A stretch of 64,000 nt of DNA from Eopsaltria australis (GCA_034509425.1 JAVTVJ010001332.1:186001-250000), one strand, 5' to 3'. Numbered from the stretch's first letter, positions 39,135 through 52,922 are shown. Program-made: numbers and translations. The notes: generated from the letters alone by a model not told the origin.

Positions 39135-42100
39135 TTATCAACAGCACTCATGAGTTTTTGTTTTATCCACTCACTAGGCAGTCTGGGATTGATATTTTTA
39201 TATATTTCAGTCATAACATTCAAAAATCACAATATTCCTAATTGATTTAGGAGAGAATAAAAGTAAATAGCAATAAATAACCAACAGTGATAAAGAATAT
39301 TTCACCCTAAAAACTCTCTTCCCTGAAACTATTCTATTTTTGTCATAATACAGTAACAGTTTCAGTGGTTTCGTTGTTTTTTTTCTTAATTCACTGCATA
39401 TGCAACATGAAAATAGTTGTTGAAAATAGGTAGGTAGAAAACTTTTGTTATAAGCAAATGTTAATTAGTATAAAATATAAGGGGATCATAGGTTTGGAGC
39501 ATTTATTCAATATGATTTTTTAGGGCCTTCAAATGTAGTGAAACATGGCTGCATATGACAATGGACTGAGTCAATCATTTTTATGCCAGAAGCATTTCAA
39601 TATCTGCTTTATTTTCCACAGTCAGACTGGAAGCAGAGTGAATAGAAACACACAAATAATACTGTTGTCAGTGCTGAAGGCTTAATGACATGGTTCAATT
39701 GACTACCTTGAATAGGTATTTCGTTACGTTTTAACGTAACATGTTTGTGTTTATGGCAGAGATTTATTAGGCTGACACTATACAGCAGTTAGCATTTCCT
39801 TTATGTCTATAAAAGCATCAATTAATTTTTTTTTACTTAAGTTGCTTGATTAATCATCATATCATAAGAATGCTTATCAAGCAATATGAACTCATAAAAT
39901 ATGTCCTGAAAACTGGTGCACTATGCATTGCTCCTTTTTTATAAAAACATATGCAAATATAAGATTCTTCCACAAATAAGACTCTACTATTCTTTTATCA
40001 GTTCCCCTTGTTACTCTACACTGTGTATTTTAGTTGCCTATATTGAATTTGCTTGGTCCAATTACATGGGCTTTTGTCACTTTAAAATTATGAAACTGTC
40101 CGGTTCACTGAAAGATTGTTTACACATTCACTACTTTCCCTTTCTGTTAATACTACTATTTTTCTTCAACTTTTCCTTAAAAAAGCAGCAATTCCAACCA
40201 CAAAAACAAGCATTGCCTAAAAGGTATTCTTAATATTCTAATTTGTTAAGCCCAGTTTATAGAGATTAATTTATGGTCATTTTCTTGAAGAGCAATAAGC
40301 ACATTCTGTGTACATGTAAAAGAAAGAGGAAGAACTATTGCAGAGCTGTAGTGGAGGGACAGCAGTTTAGTAAGACTAACCTTTTCCTGTATTTGGGGGC
40401 ATGCATGCTTTTCACCTTCCTCTTCCCCTCCATTGTGTTTTTCTAATATCCCATGGCCCTTTTCTAATCTTACTAAATTCCTTTGAATTCCTTCCTCATT
40501 CAATTTTCATCTCAGTATTGAAGATATCAGTATATCAGCATAACTTTGAGCTTAAATCACAGATGATTAAACCTCAAAAATTGACAAAATCAACAGCATA
40601 TCTGAATATCATAGAGTAGGCTCTGGGAACTCATCTATTTGGTTTCCTAAACTTACAGAAACAGAAAAATCTCGATCACTGGCTAGTGTTTATTTAAAAG
40701 AGAAAAAAAAGTTAAGAGGATAGTGGGTTACATTGCTGGAAATATCAAGGGAGTAATGTTGCTGTACAGCCCTGCAGGATCAATAGGCTTGTCTCTGCTT
40801 CAAAATAAAATAACTTAAAAAATGACTGTTAAATTTTTTACAAAAACACTCCTTCCCCTAACAAGTCTCTTGTGTCTCCAGAATCTTTATTCCCTGCCTT
40901 TAAATATAAAATATAAGAAAGCAGATGTCACAGTTCCAAAACTTTGTTTCTAAGTCTGTGCCACACAAAGCTAAAAGCTCTTGAGAGAAAAGACATGGTC
41001 TGTGCTGAGTGGCTGCCAGCAGACTTTGGAGACAGGAGTTGTTGTTAGACTCTGACCATAGCCAGGCCTCTCTCAGGTTTGTCACTGGTAAATGGAGTTG
41101 ACAGTCTTCTGCCATGTCACTGACATGCCATGTAAATAAATTCATTGAAGAATACTGTGAAAGCATGTGAGTCTACGGGAATGAAGGTAACTCATTTCAA
41201 TTTGACCTCATTAAGGCTAATTCTCTTGTGGTTGTCCTTTAGTCTTCTTCATAGTCACTCTTTTATTGAAATAATGAAAATGGACATTCATTGTATTCCA
41301 TGCCTCAGGAAGGCAAAATTAATAGCTAACATGGAACAGATAGAATATCTCCCTGACATGCTTTTCTGCCCTGTCCACTGCTATTCCCCTGACAGAGTCC
41401 ACAAGTCTAAAGAGCTCAGCACTAATACTTAGGAAAAAGAGTCTAATTTTTTGCAAGTTTACCTTTTTGATGGCAGTCTGATAGCTGTTACACCTGGACA
41501 GGGAAAGGGGCAGAAGCATACGATTTGGTACTTTTCTTTTTATGATAACTAGATTTTAACCTTTTTTTTCAAAAGAAAAACCCCTCTCAGGTATTTGAAG
41601 GTCAGACAGAGGAACAGACAAAGCTCTTCAACAGCTGAAAAGCCTGTCAGGACAAGTGGCATTGTAGTCAAGCCCATTTTAATTGTTTTAAGGGAAACAG
41701 TCTGGTAGCGTATGTGGATATGGCACAGAATAGAAAATGAGGTCCTGTATGGACTCATGAACAAGAAGTCATTTCTGTGCTCTAAAAAAGAAATAAACAC
41801 TTACACCCAAATCCAAAAAGCAGAGAGACAAGGAGGAATTAAGTAATGGACTTACAATTAACTCACTGCCAACAACTGTCATGCTGGGATTGGCTAGTTC
41901 TGAGTAACATCATTCAGATGCTGGAAACTTGCACCAACAAAACACTGTCCATAACATTGGATAACTTCAGATTTAGATTATAAGGAGTGTGTAGAAAATC
42001 TTTAAAGATGGAAGCACTGAAAAAATAGAATATCAGTTTCATTATAAGCAGGATAGGCGAGCTAGAAGTTGAATTTTCTACTGGCTGGGGGTACTTAGTC

Positions 42101-43539
42101 TGATTTAGATTTAGTGTCAGAGAGTAGACTCCATGTTTCTATCATTTTACTAAAAACCTTTAAAGACATGAAAGACTGCATAAAACATTGGTATATTCCT
42201 TAAATTCTTCTTTCATAGTGATTTATTTTCCCCCTTAAATTGAAAGTGATTTTTATTTAGAATTTTTTTTTGCAAAGAGATTATATTGTCAAAAATTGTT
42301 TTCTTATTATGAGCAATTTCCTCCTTGTTGATACAATAACTACCATCACCAACATCTGATAGTCGTTCTCAGGATGTGTAAGTACAGCCTGTTTACTGTC
42401 ATCCTTAGAACTATGAAGTGGGAAAAATATGTATTTCTCAAATAAAGTTTAGAGCAAAATATTCCTTATCTAACCACTTGTTTTTATTCAAGAAAGAACA
42501 TCAAGAGATGTGTCTTTAGCTATAAGCAGCAACATCAAAGAGGAGGAAAAATATACATCCTTCAAATTATTACATAGAAGTATGAAGAATGGTATCAAAA
42601 CCAGGATTTTCAATATTCAGAAAATCTGGTACCTAATTTAGTTCAATTAGTTTCCTTAGAGACCAAAACTACAGTCATTCAAAAAGACTAGATAAACCAG
42701 GAGAAATTAATATTGTTCTAAAAATGCCAGAGTATTACCCACTTCTAGAGGCAGTGGTGCACATGCACATGAAGGATAACGAAAAAAGTTGATTGAGGAT
42801 TTTGTATCAAATGTGTTTTATAAGAAAAAAAGATATTCCGCCCTTAAATATTTTCTGAATATTTTCATGATCCCCCATTCATGATTAATCCTGGCCATTC
42901 AATGTCACCTGTGTGTTTAGTCCAGAAACACAATAGCAGATGATGAAGCTAAGAGAGGCCTATTAAGACCTCTCACTTGCCTAATCTTGTTTTCACAAAC
43001 AGACTGAAACAGTCTCCCTCTTAACAGTACAGCACAAGCAGGCAGTCTTCCAGGAATGATTTTACAGCCAAGTAAATCAGTGTTTCTCCTCCTGTAAAGT
43101 CATTCTCAGTAGTATTGCTATTAAGAGGTAGAACGATGAAGAATAATATCAAGAAACATGGCATTGCCCCAGTGGGAATGTAGTAGGAAGCAAAATAAAG
43201 GGGTTTCAGGCTGCTATTTGGAGGAGATTTAAGCTCTAGTAAACAGGACCCTGCAGAGAGATAAAGGGAAAATGTGTTTAACCCTTTTTCACCTATTAAA
43301 ATAGCATCAGTGTTGTTTTACCTTGCATTTCACGAAGTTTGACAATTTCTGTTCTAGTGCTGCAGCAGCAAACCCAAGCTGTAAAAAGAGCTCCTAAATC
43401 ATAAGAAAAAAGTCAGTAGGGCAGATCTCCTCTAAGAAAATAAGTGCCAATAATAATAATATAAACACTAACATTTGCTCTTCAGGAGAGAGAAGTTCCT
43501 GTCAGACTTATCACAGGCTGTAGTGAAAGCAGTTGCCAT
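39135..43539. other. Unique AT-rich non-coding DNA
   Basis: No gene or clear repeat. A moderately GC-richer stretch at about 41,580-41,770 (including GCCTGTCAGGACAAGTGGCA) may be a very old CR1 relic but I cannot support it. Open frames up to 105 codons (39,916-40,233) lack domains. Confidence 0.55.
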
Positions 43540-44265
43540 GGTCAACCAAGGATGTCAAGGGCTTGGGCAGCCCTTAAGGTCTGGTCAGTTGCAGGGCCTT
43601 GCTTGTGCCCCGTTGCTCTGATGTCCAGCCACGGCCGAGTGCCCAGACCTGTCCTGCCCATTCCCTCACATCCCTGCTGCAGAACAGCGTGGCTTCCCCA
43701 CCACCACTGCAGCTCTTTCCCCTGCTAGGGGAATGCACTCCACAGGCACACTGCCCAGCCTGGTGTATCTGCAGCTCCCAGATTATCCTTCCATGGCGTC
43801 CCCACCTTCCTAAGCCCCTGCTTGTGTGTGGAGGCTGAGTCCTGAGTCCAAGCCATGGTGGAAGACTCCACAGCTGTGTTAGAGGCTGCCCTGCAGCCCA
43901 GCTGGGAGCCACGGGGTCAGGACACACAGCAGTGCTGGAAGCCACAGTCAGACACTTTGAGGTCTTGCCCCATGGATGTGCCAGCGTGTTCCTCTGTGAT
44001 TCCCCTAAAGGCAGCCACAGGGGCACCTAGCCAAGAGCCTGGGGCTGTGCCCACAGCTGCAGCTGAGCTGGTCAACTGGCTCAGCTTTCCTCCTGGTCCC
44101 TGTCACTGGGAAACTCTGGGCTGACCCATGTCTCTCCACCTCCCTGCTGCCTCCAGGGCCTCCTCTTGCCCCTGTACTTCGCCTTAATTCCAGAACCTGG
44201 CCCTGGCTTGTGTGACTTTGTCATAGGCCCCTGCTCCTGCCCAGGCTCCAGGTCCCATTCCAAAA
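43540..44265. other. GC-rich island of unknown origin
   Basis: About 725 bp of sharply higher G+C, by eye near 60%, with abrupt edges into AT-rich DNA. CpG dinucleotides are few (around ten), so this is not a CpG island. Both strands carry open frames (150 codons minus at 43,574-44,026; 79 and 89 codons plus), rich in Pro, Ser, Cys and Trp, without any recognisable domain, and expected where stop triplets are scarce. The right edge runs into CAACAAAAAAAATTATT. It could be the LTR or UTR of an uncommon ERV, an old retrocopy of a non-coding transcript, or a GC-rich sequence peculiar to this lineage. It does not resemble the CR1 or LTR copies here. Confidence 0.5.
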
Positions 44266-45099
44266 TGCAACAAAAAAAATTATTTAAAAGTGTTGCTCTT
44301 CTTTTGTAGAGCTGGGACAAGTATTTCCTCCTTGCCAAAAATTTTACTTCCTAGACCCTTGGAAAAAAATTTGAATTTTCCAATGGATTAAGAGTTTAAT
44401 TATGGTCTTGCTTCTGCAGTAAGAAATTTATCTGAGGTTTTTTGTTTTGTGTTTTTCTGGTATGTGGAAAGTTATTGCATAATGATCTGGAGGCATTGAG
44501 ATCAACTTGTCTCCTAATCGTTCTATTATCAAAGCACTGTCAAATAAATTCCCGTATTTGTATTTTTCACAAAGCCTCAAGATTAATACACTGTCTTGTC
44601 AGTAAGCTTTCTAAGGTGAAAACTGTTGGCATTTCCTCAGAGTTCCAGGCATAGAAGACATCAGCTAAAATAACTATTTTATATGAGCTAACTTGTGCCT
44701 TAGAGAAACTACGGTAGGGAAAATGCTCTATATTTGAAATACAGCTAAAAGTCATTATTTTATGAAAACCTACAATCTTCTTGGTATAATTAAGAATTTT
44801 GTAAATAAGATGCACATACAAATTTCCTTCTGATACTGCCCTTATTTTTTATCCATTTAAATTTTTTTTTCTATTTTTGTTTTCAATAGCTTTTGCTTAA
44901 AAATTCTTCTGTCATATTGTTTTCTTTATATACCTAATGAATACAAATCATACTCAACAACATTTGGCATTTACAAAAATGCCTTATTATCACATAGAAA
45001 TTGTTCAGCAATGCCTATATAACAATGAGGAAAATCTGCTACTGATCGGTCAACTTACATATTACCCAAAAGCTACAAAACAGGCATTAGTAAAATGAA

Positions 45100-45178
45100 T
45101 TCACAAAAAACAAAAACAAAAACAAAAGTAAAAAAAAAAATTAACTGTGGGTGGAGAGAAACAACAACAACAACAAAA
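45100..45178 (+). repeat. A-rich and CAA microsatellite
   Basis: ACAAAA units (45,105-45,128), an A run, a short unique gap and then five CAA-type triplets at about 45,160-45,177. It is the strand-reversed type of the G/T tracts elsewhere. Confidence 0.8.
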
Positions 45179-45822
45179 CCCTGGAAATTTTGCCATTATT
45201 TTTTCTGGTCATACACCAAGAATAATTTATAAAATATACCCTGGAACAGGACTGCAGTAAATTTTTCCCTTTTGTGCAATGATTCTACCTTTTTAATTCT
45301 GGTTTTGGGGGGTGTTTCTTCTGTCTTTTTCTATTGTCTAAATAAAACCTCTGACATACTATGGAAAATTTCAAATAAGTACGTATCAGAAAATTATGTT
45401 CTGTAGAAAAAAAGTCATATATCTATTAAATGTACTACTGTTATACAGTGCATTTTTCAAAAATCTAAATATATGAATAGAATTCCCCACTGCAAAAATT
45501 CTTGATGAGTGTTTGAAAATTGGGAACTCTATGTCCTTTAAGTGATCGTATGGTCCAGTACTGTCTGAGTAAAGCCAAAGTTCCAAGCCAGGTTTGCAAA
45601 TAAAAGTCAAAGCGTTATTTTGCCTGTTCCTCTGTTCTCACATCATCTCACAACTGTACCCTATCTCTCTAAGCCTTTTTAAATATAACAGATTTCTACA
45701 GACAATTGATACAGGTGATCTTACACCATGAATGATAGCAAATGGGGGTTAAAAAGGGAAGGGCCAGGAGTCCTCCAAAGTCATTTGAATCTATGCGGTA
45801 AGAAAAGAACATTTTTCTTAAT

Positions 45823-45930
45823 GGAAATAAAAAAACCCAAACCAAACAAACAAAAAAACCCAAAACCCCCCCACAAAAAGCCAAAAAATAAAACAAAAAA
45901 CCAACAAAAAACCAAAACCCCTAACAACTA
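45823..45930 (+). repeat. A/C-rich low-complexity tract
   Basis: About 105 bases made almost only of A and C, in AAACCC, CCAAAA and CAAACAAA units with a run of seven C. Open frames over it on both strands (rich in Lys, Pro and Asn, or Phe, Leu and Gly) are artefacts of the composition. Viewed on the minus strand it is the same G/T-rich type as the tract at 55 kb. Confidence 0.88.
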
Positions 45931-47300
45931 AACATTAATGCTTAGGCTACAGAGTATGTATAAAGAAAAGCTTATTCCATTGTACCAGTGTAATATTTCC
46001 CCTGGTATATCCATTCTACACACAACATAGCTAAGAAATTGTCAGCATGTAACTGAAAGCTCTTTAGTAGTACTTTTATACAAATTCATGTTTTCTAATG
46101 GAAGTATTTTCAAAGTATTTGGTTAAAAAATGCAACATCCTTTTTTAGGTTAAAAAACCCCAAAAAACTCTGCGGCAAATAAAATGCTTTGTAGTATTAA
46201 CTACCATGTTGAAACATGGATTACAGTGGCATTGTTTTAAAGTAAGCAAAATATTTTTTATCTCTCATATTCGTCAAAGAACTCAGAATATGTTGTGATT
46301 GTTTTAGACTTCTGCATCATTAACCAGCTTTAGCTTTATTTATAAGTCCTTTAAATATCAAATAACAAGGAAGTTGATGGCAGTGGAAGAATTATATATA
46401 TAATCCTTGGATTACATATGTATTTTTGATCATGCTTTTTATGTATATGCATAGTTTAATTGTAATCAGCTACATCTGAACCCTAGAGTGGCTTATTCAT
46501 GTATTAAGGTATAGTTAACCAGAAGCTCCAAAGAAGAGGGATTATTTGCATGATCAAGTTAAGTCTATGAATAGCTGAATAAACTGTAGGATAGTGCCAC
46601 AGGCAGTTGCTGTCTCAGTAGTTGATGGGGTATTTTTCAGCAGAAGAAAAGAGTCACTGTAACACTCTTTTAAAGACAGATTTAAAATAAAATCAGCTAA
46701 TTATTTATAGGAAGCTGCAGCATACACTTAGCTTGAGTTAATTGGATTATTTTTAAATATCCTATTTGACAGTATCCCTTGAACAGGAAGACCGTACAAT
46801 CTTCTGTGAATAGAGAAGAATGCCTGGGCAAGACTGACCTTTAGGGAGGCTGTGTATATTCTGTCCAATACCACTTACATTACAAACGTGCTAAGTAAGA
46901 AGAATGACTATGAATGACAAGTCCGCCGCAAGGAAATCCTTACAGAAGCCAGAATAGCTCCAGATTCTTGCAGCTATTTAAGCAAGTTTAGTTTAAGTTT
47001 AGTTTAAGCAGTGCACCCTGTCACCTAAATGCAAATTTAGCTACGGCTTTGGTCCAACATCCTTTATCTGAATTGTCAATATGGTAAACTAATTGTGATG
47101 TAACAGATGCTTCTTGGCTTGGCTGGTTACAGACAACTTAGTGATATCAGTTGTGCTTGTTCATCCTGAAAATTAAAACTTGAAAAGAATAGACTGTGTA
47201 AGCAATTCAGTCATCAGCTGGAAAAAAAAAAATTCTTAACGGAGTTTGTGCTTAATATGATTACACAATTTCAGTCAGAATTGGGGTAGGTGGAGAATTG

Positions 47301-47314
47301 CTGCCATCTGCTGG
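47301..47314 (-). promoter_or_regulatory. Candidate CTCF-binding core motif
   Basis: CTGCCATCTGCTGG on the plus strand is CCAGCAGATGGCAG on the minus strand, which fits the vertebrate CTCF core (CCASYAGRKGGCRS) at all 14 positions. CTCF sites organise chromatin loops and insulate enhancers. It is preceded 0.3-0.8 kb upstream by an octamer motif ATTTGCAT (46,544-46,551) and a homeodomain-type TTAATTGGATTA (46,738-46,749). By motif alone it is a candidate. Whether it is bound or conserved cannot be seen here. Confidence 0.35.
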
Positions 47315-50300
47315 AAGGATTCCTTTCCTGACTTTAAAATAAATAAACGTGAAGGGGTTTTTTATCAGTAACCTAATGAAAGATTAAAACTATTACCATT
47401 GTTCAAATTTAGGTGCTTAACACCTGTGTAGCCATCTAAATGATCATTATTCTAATAGCATCAAGAGTGTAAAATTATGAAAATGTGGACCTAAATCTCC
47501 TTGAGATTCAGTGTCTGAATGGAGGACTATGTAATTAAGCTATATTCATAAATATGAACAAGAGAGCATAAATCCCTCCAAAATGGAGGGACTGTAAGAT
47601 GCAAAAAAAGAGGGAAATTAAAGACAAAGAGGCCTTTTCAGACAACCATTTGCTTAATTTTATAGTCTAAATCTCAGTGCTACAGCTTTATTCATTATGA
47701 TATGTAAAAATATTGGACTAAAGAAAAAAAAATTAAAATCCCGATGTTATAGATATAACAGGAGCCTCACAGTGAATACCCAGATTTCTCTAAGAGTTGG
47801 CAGTTTCAGAAAAGAAAAAACAAACAAATAACAACAAAAGCAAAATGCACTACTTTTGTCTACCTGCCAGGAGACTGCTCTTTAGGTCCAAAAACACACA
47901 GAGTAGCTAGCACTGCAAAGAAGTTTGATGCTGAATATTAGAATAAGAAGTACTAGGTAGCTTACAGGGCACTGGACATTATTGAAGAGCTTTTCTGTCT
48001 TCGTTCTCAGTTCTGTTTCACCTATGTATAGTCCCAAATTCAGACAACGCACAGTATTTCTTCCCAGGTAAATGCCTGTAAATGTTAATGTTTTATCTTC
48101 CTGACAAAGATTTCAGGACAGCCAAGTTAGATGTTTAATGATTTAGATATAGCTATGATTTGGACTTGAGTAGACAGCCTCACAGATTTGCAAGTTTTAG
48201 CCAGAATACCTATAGGCATACATATCCCTCAGAAAAAAAATAAAGAAGAAAAATGAAAAAAGAAAGAGAAGATTTCCTGGGCAATCTCTTTGGTGTCTTG
48301 AGTCTACCAGGACTCTACTGGTCTTGTAATTTCATTAGCCTATTTTCATTTGCTTGGAAATAATGCATCAGGGAAGAAATTGCATGGCAAGATGGAGTGG
48401 AAATAAGACCAGCTAGGATGAGGAAATCAAGCCAGTTGAACTACTTAGAATAATATAAATACACAGTGGAGGAGTATGGTAAAAGGAAGTATGATCCTTG
48501 TAATCATATGTAGTAACTGAATGGTAGATTGATATCAGGCTATCATGCCTGAAGTATTTGCTGTCCCAAGAAAACTTACACCAAATTATATTGTAATTTA
48601 AACTGCCTGGTGAATCATTTATTTCCCTCTAGTTTGGGGTTTACGTTTCATCTTTTACATCTCATCAGTGTTATTAAGCTACAAATACCAGCTGTTAAAT
48701 TCAGCCCAATCTAAGGATTATTTATGGTTCCCTACCTTTAACTTTGTCTTTAGGTCCTGTGTTCATTACCTTGGTACTCACAGCTAGAAAGTGATCAACA
48801 AATGAAATGTACTGGAAGATCATTTTTTAAATGTACTCACAGAGGCACACCTCCACCCATTTTCTCAATTTATTCTAATGAGCAAGAGCAGTGTGTTTTC
48901 CATCTCCATGAGCTAGGTTTTGGAAAGCAGAAAATTTGCAGGTATACTTCCATGGTAGGCACCTTCCCATGTACTTACTTTATTCACACCATATTCTCAT
49001 GTCTCTACAGGGCCACACTACGTTTTTCTAGGAGTTATTTGCATAATTGCAAAGAAAAGCATTTCTCAAGGAGTGAGGTGCATCTCAATGAGAAATGTGG
49101 GACAATACTGATCAAGGGATATACCAGCTACCTGACACAACTACACCAATGTCAGTGTGATGCTACACTTGGGCTAACTAGAGAGAAAGATGAGAAAAGC
49201 AGACAGGAAGATGTATAAGAAATGAGGTAAAGAGACCGCTGTGTAATCATTATGATTATAATTCCTACATTCAGGTTAAGTTACTAAACTTAATTGTACC
49301 TATATATTTTCTGAAGTCTAGAAGACTTATGGAAAGATTAAATGTCAGGGGTACACTCAGTTGCAAGGTATGCACAGACATATACTATGCAAATATTTTG
49401 TCTAGAAATGTAAAAAAGATCAAGAGCTCTTGAAAAACATCTTTCTGTAATTGTATGTAACATTACAGAGAATCTGTGACACACTATTGCAAGAAATTGA
49501 GAAACTATTTAGTCTGGACAAAGTTGTTCCTTGTAAATAAATGTAAAAAAATGTGCAAGGCAGGTTCAATCTCTTACAGGACAAAAAATTTTATCTCTTT
49601 GTAAAAGAACTCTGTATTTTGCTCCTCGATCTATTTTGAAAGTGCCCGATCCTGTCAGAAGCTATGCATGAATTAGAAAAACTCAGACTTCCTATATGCT
49701 CTGATCTTAGCCATCTTAATTTAATACTGTTTAAAAGAAAAACTTGCTGCCTTGCTAAAAGCCACTAGTCTGTGCTGTTGTGTAAGAAATCTGTATTAAG
49801 TAATTACCTTACAAATACAATTGTAATAATTTTTATAAGCATATTTTGTACTGTTAAATAATACCTACTAAACAGTTTGGATGAGTTTTAGCTTTTATTG
49901 TCCTCTATCTGCTATACCATGAAAATACTGTATTAGAAAGTATATCCTATTCAAAGCATCACGTTTGTTTTAATTCCATTTTGATATTTTACTAGAAGTA
50001 AAAAAATATATCTATATATTAGGCTACTGGGTAAGTCTTCAAGCAAAATACTCTAATAATTCAGATATGCAATAGGAAGACTGCTTAGTGATTAAGCTAA
50101 AGCTTCAAAAGTGTGCTAATGCTATGGAAATTGTCTTCCATTATTATCTCGATGTTTTAAGAGGCAGAGGAAAAAAACCTCATCCCAAAGGTAAAAATAT
50201 TCATGATACCTTTACCATACTAACACACAAGTAATAAATTTTTTTGTCATATTTTGTGTCTTTTCACAAAGTGCGAACTGATTCTTGCCACGTTTTAGCA

Positions 50301-52204
50301 ACATATTTGTAATGCAGATGATACACTATTTTTGTTAATGTGATTTTTGGCTTTAGTCTTTCCTTGTATCCTTAAGGACTTATATTCACTGTATTATAAA
50401 ATAAGGCACCATAAAAAAGTATAAATGTGAAACAAATATCCTTCTTTCTGATTAAAAACATGAATTTTACATTCTACTATAAGGTAAATTCTTTGCTGAT
50501 TACATCTGTAAGCAACTTCACAGAATGTATGGCCTTCAGCATTTTTTTTTTATTATCTCTGCAGATAATATCTTTATCAGCAGATGAAGATAATCCTTTC
50601 TTGTCTACAGTATCTATACTCTATCCACTTCCCCTATAAGTTACTGTCTGTGAAAAATTCTTAGAGTATAAATGAGATGTTTCATTTATGGTTTTAGTTT
50701 TTAAAAAGCCAAAAGTATCTATAACTTTTAAGATAGTAATCATGGAAAATATGTGTGCTCATCAGATGTCTGTGTATTAAGCAGAACAATTGAATTTTTT
50801 TGTCACATCATTATTTTGATTCCTTGTCAAAAGAAAGTACTACCAGAAGTCTACAATTCTGGACTGTCTATGCAGTTAAAGTTTATATACTGTGCAATTC
50901 TGTTTTTTCCGTTTTCAGAACTACAGCCATTCCTGTCACACAGATCCTTATCTTCAGAAGTTTAATAAGCTCAAATTATAGGCAAGCAATCTAAAACCTT
51001 TTCAGGTAATAAGCAGGTCAAATATTCATGAAAGTGAGTAATTCAATTTTAAATATCCATGGACAGTTTGTTTCCATGGTTGTTTGACTACCCCTACGTT
51101 GCTGAATGTGACTTCAGGAGTGTTTAAACATTTTACGGCACAAATCTGATTTTGAGTGTCAGTGCAAACTTAACTTGCATATAATTTGGATACTATCAGT
51201 TATTCAGCAGCCTTATGCAAATACTACTCATAGAGGAAGTATATTTCCATTCAAAAAAATCTGATGTTAACAAAGCATGAATTTTTCTATGTCCTTATTT
51301 CTACATGATCATTAGTCACAGGACTAAATTTGAAACATACTTATCATTAAAGAGATAAAAAAAAAAAGAATTACAGGCTTTAAAGTTTTGATTTATTCAG
51401 AGAGTTTAATGGAACAGTCAAAAGCACAAATCCCAGTCTATCTCTTTTCCTGATTCAATTTTATGGCAGGAATTCTCACAGGCTGAATATAATCCAGTTC
51501 CAGACATCAGGGAGAAATGTCTGTCCATGGGAAACTTAAACTATACAAGTGTCATTAACCTTAAGTGTGTCATGCTGGAAATATTCTCTATCTACTTTGG
51601 ATTCATATATATATGTTCTAGTCTCACCCCTGTGGAAGACTCCACTCCCAGGGTTGCAAGGCAAGATTCACATTCCTTCCAGTCTAAAAATTCTATTGAA
51701 ATAAATTGGTTTGCTGAACCATAATCTGGCTTACTGATCTGACCACAAGTGTGTTATTACAACTTTAAAATATATTTCATTATGTTATAATGAATTAAAA
51801 AAAAATGTATTTTCTTAATTTAATAGTTAAAATTACACATTCCAGCTATTAGGAAGCTATTTGCTCTAAGTAAGCTAGTTTGCTAATATTTTCAAGACTT
51901 AGTTGCAAATGTGACAGGACATAAGCACACTACTGTAGCTCACTATAAGGAAAGTGAAGTCTGCCACTGGAGTAGACCTGAAGTGAAGAAAAAGGGCAAA
52001 AGGAAAAGTTTTGGGTTATGTAGAAAGAACACCAGGTCTGCACATTGTATTTTTTGAAAGCTAAAAATGTTTGATGTTATGGTTCAAACATTCTGGCTTG
52101 CTTAATCTCAAAATGAAACTTTACATTAGTGAGTTTAGCCCTGGGGAGAGTAGTTTTGCCTTCACTTTCATGTTCATGTGTTCATTGCTTTATATAAATA
52201 TGTA

Positions 52205-52922
52205 CTCTGAGATTATGGAAGCACATAGCCACCCAGAGCTCCTGGAGGATCCCATGCAGGAGCAGGTGGATGTGCTCTAAGGTACCCCATAGGAAGCCCG
52301 TACTGGAGCAGGCTCTGGGTAGGACCTGTAACCATATAGAGAGAGGAGCCCACACTGAAGCAGGTTTGTTGGCAGGACTTGTGATCTTGTGGGGGACCCA
52401 CACTGGAGCAACCTGTTCCTGAAGGACTGCTCAAAAGGGAAGAGACCCATCTGGAGCAGGTTCAGGAAGAACCACAGACTGTGGGGAGGACTGATATTCA
52501 GAAATTTCATAAAGGACTGTCGACTAGGGGAGGGACCCCACATTGGTGTAGGTAAGAGTGTGAGGAGGAAGGAGTGGTAGAGGCAAGGTGTGATAAACTA
52601 GCTGCAATGCCCACTTCCTGTCCATCTGTACCATTTAGGAGGAGGTGGTAGAGAAATTAGAAATTTAGTTGAATCCAGGAAGAAGGGAGGAAAGATTTGG
52701 AGTTATTTCTCATTATTGTATTCTGATTTGATTGAAAATAACCTAAATTAATTTCCCGAAGGTCAACTCTGTTTTGACTGTGAAAATAATCAGTCAAATT
52801 ATTGCCCTCATCTCAATCCATAAGCATTTTGTTGTATTTTCTCTTCCATGTGCAGTTGAAGAGCGGAGGGACAGAGCAGCTTTGGTGAGCACCTGTCATC
52901 CATCCAGGGTCAACACACAATA
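52205..52922 (+). mobile_element. Solo ERVL-like LTR, 5' truncated
   Basis: The stretch has repeated motifs of the GGAGCAGG type (CATGCAGGAGCAGGTGGATG, ACTGGAGCAGGCTCTGG, CTGGAGCAACCTGTTCC, CTGGAGCAGGTTCAGG), spaced roughly 30-75 bp apart, as in the commonest avian ERVL-type LTRs. It ends with GGGACAGAGCAGCTTTGGTG then ATCCAGGGTCAACACACA, matching in order the right end of the LTR at 13.8-15.3 kb. The usual LTR start (GGGTTTGCATGGCAAGG) is missing, so the left part is lost. No internal retroviral genes are present. The open frames over it are stop-poor artefacts of the repeats. Confidence 0.8.

Larger units (their letters stand above)
44266..52204. other. Unique AT-rich non-coding DNA with A/C-rich tracts and a candidate regulatory stretch
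   Basis: Eight kilobases with no gene and no recognised transposon. It contains the A/C-rich tracts at 45.1 and 45.8 kb and a CTCF-like motif at 47.3 kb, all listed separately. A 138-codon open frame at 48,802-49,218 (plus) is among the longest non-transposon frames of the window, with ten cysteines and no recognisable domain. Frames of this size are expected by chance in 128 kb of two-strand sequence. Confidence 0.55.

Noticed and set aside
41580..41770. Possible very old CR1 relic
   Set aside because: Only scattered resemblance and no tail or ORF2 motif, so not supportable by eye.
43574..44026. 150-codon open frame on the minus strand in the GC-rich island
   Set aside because: No recognisable domain. 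Stop triplets are rare in GC-rich DNA, and plus-strand frames are also open over the same bases.
48052..48072. Plus-strand TTTCTTCCCAG joined to GTAAAT, splice-like
   Set aside because: The donor half is weak and no neighbouring exon-like segment is visible.
48802..49218. 138-codon plus-strand frame with many cysteines
   Set aside because: No repeating Cys/His spacing of a zinc finger, no signal peptide, and about the length expected by chance for the longest frames in this amount of sequence.
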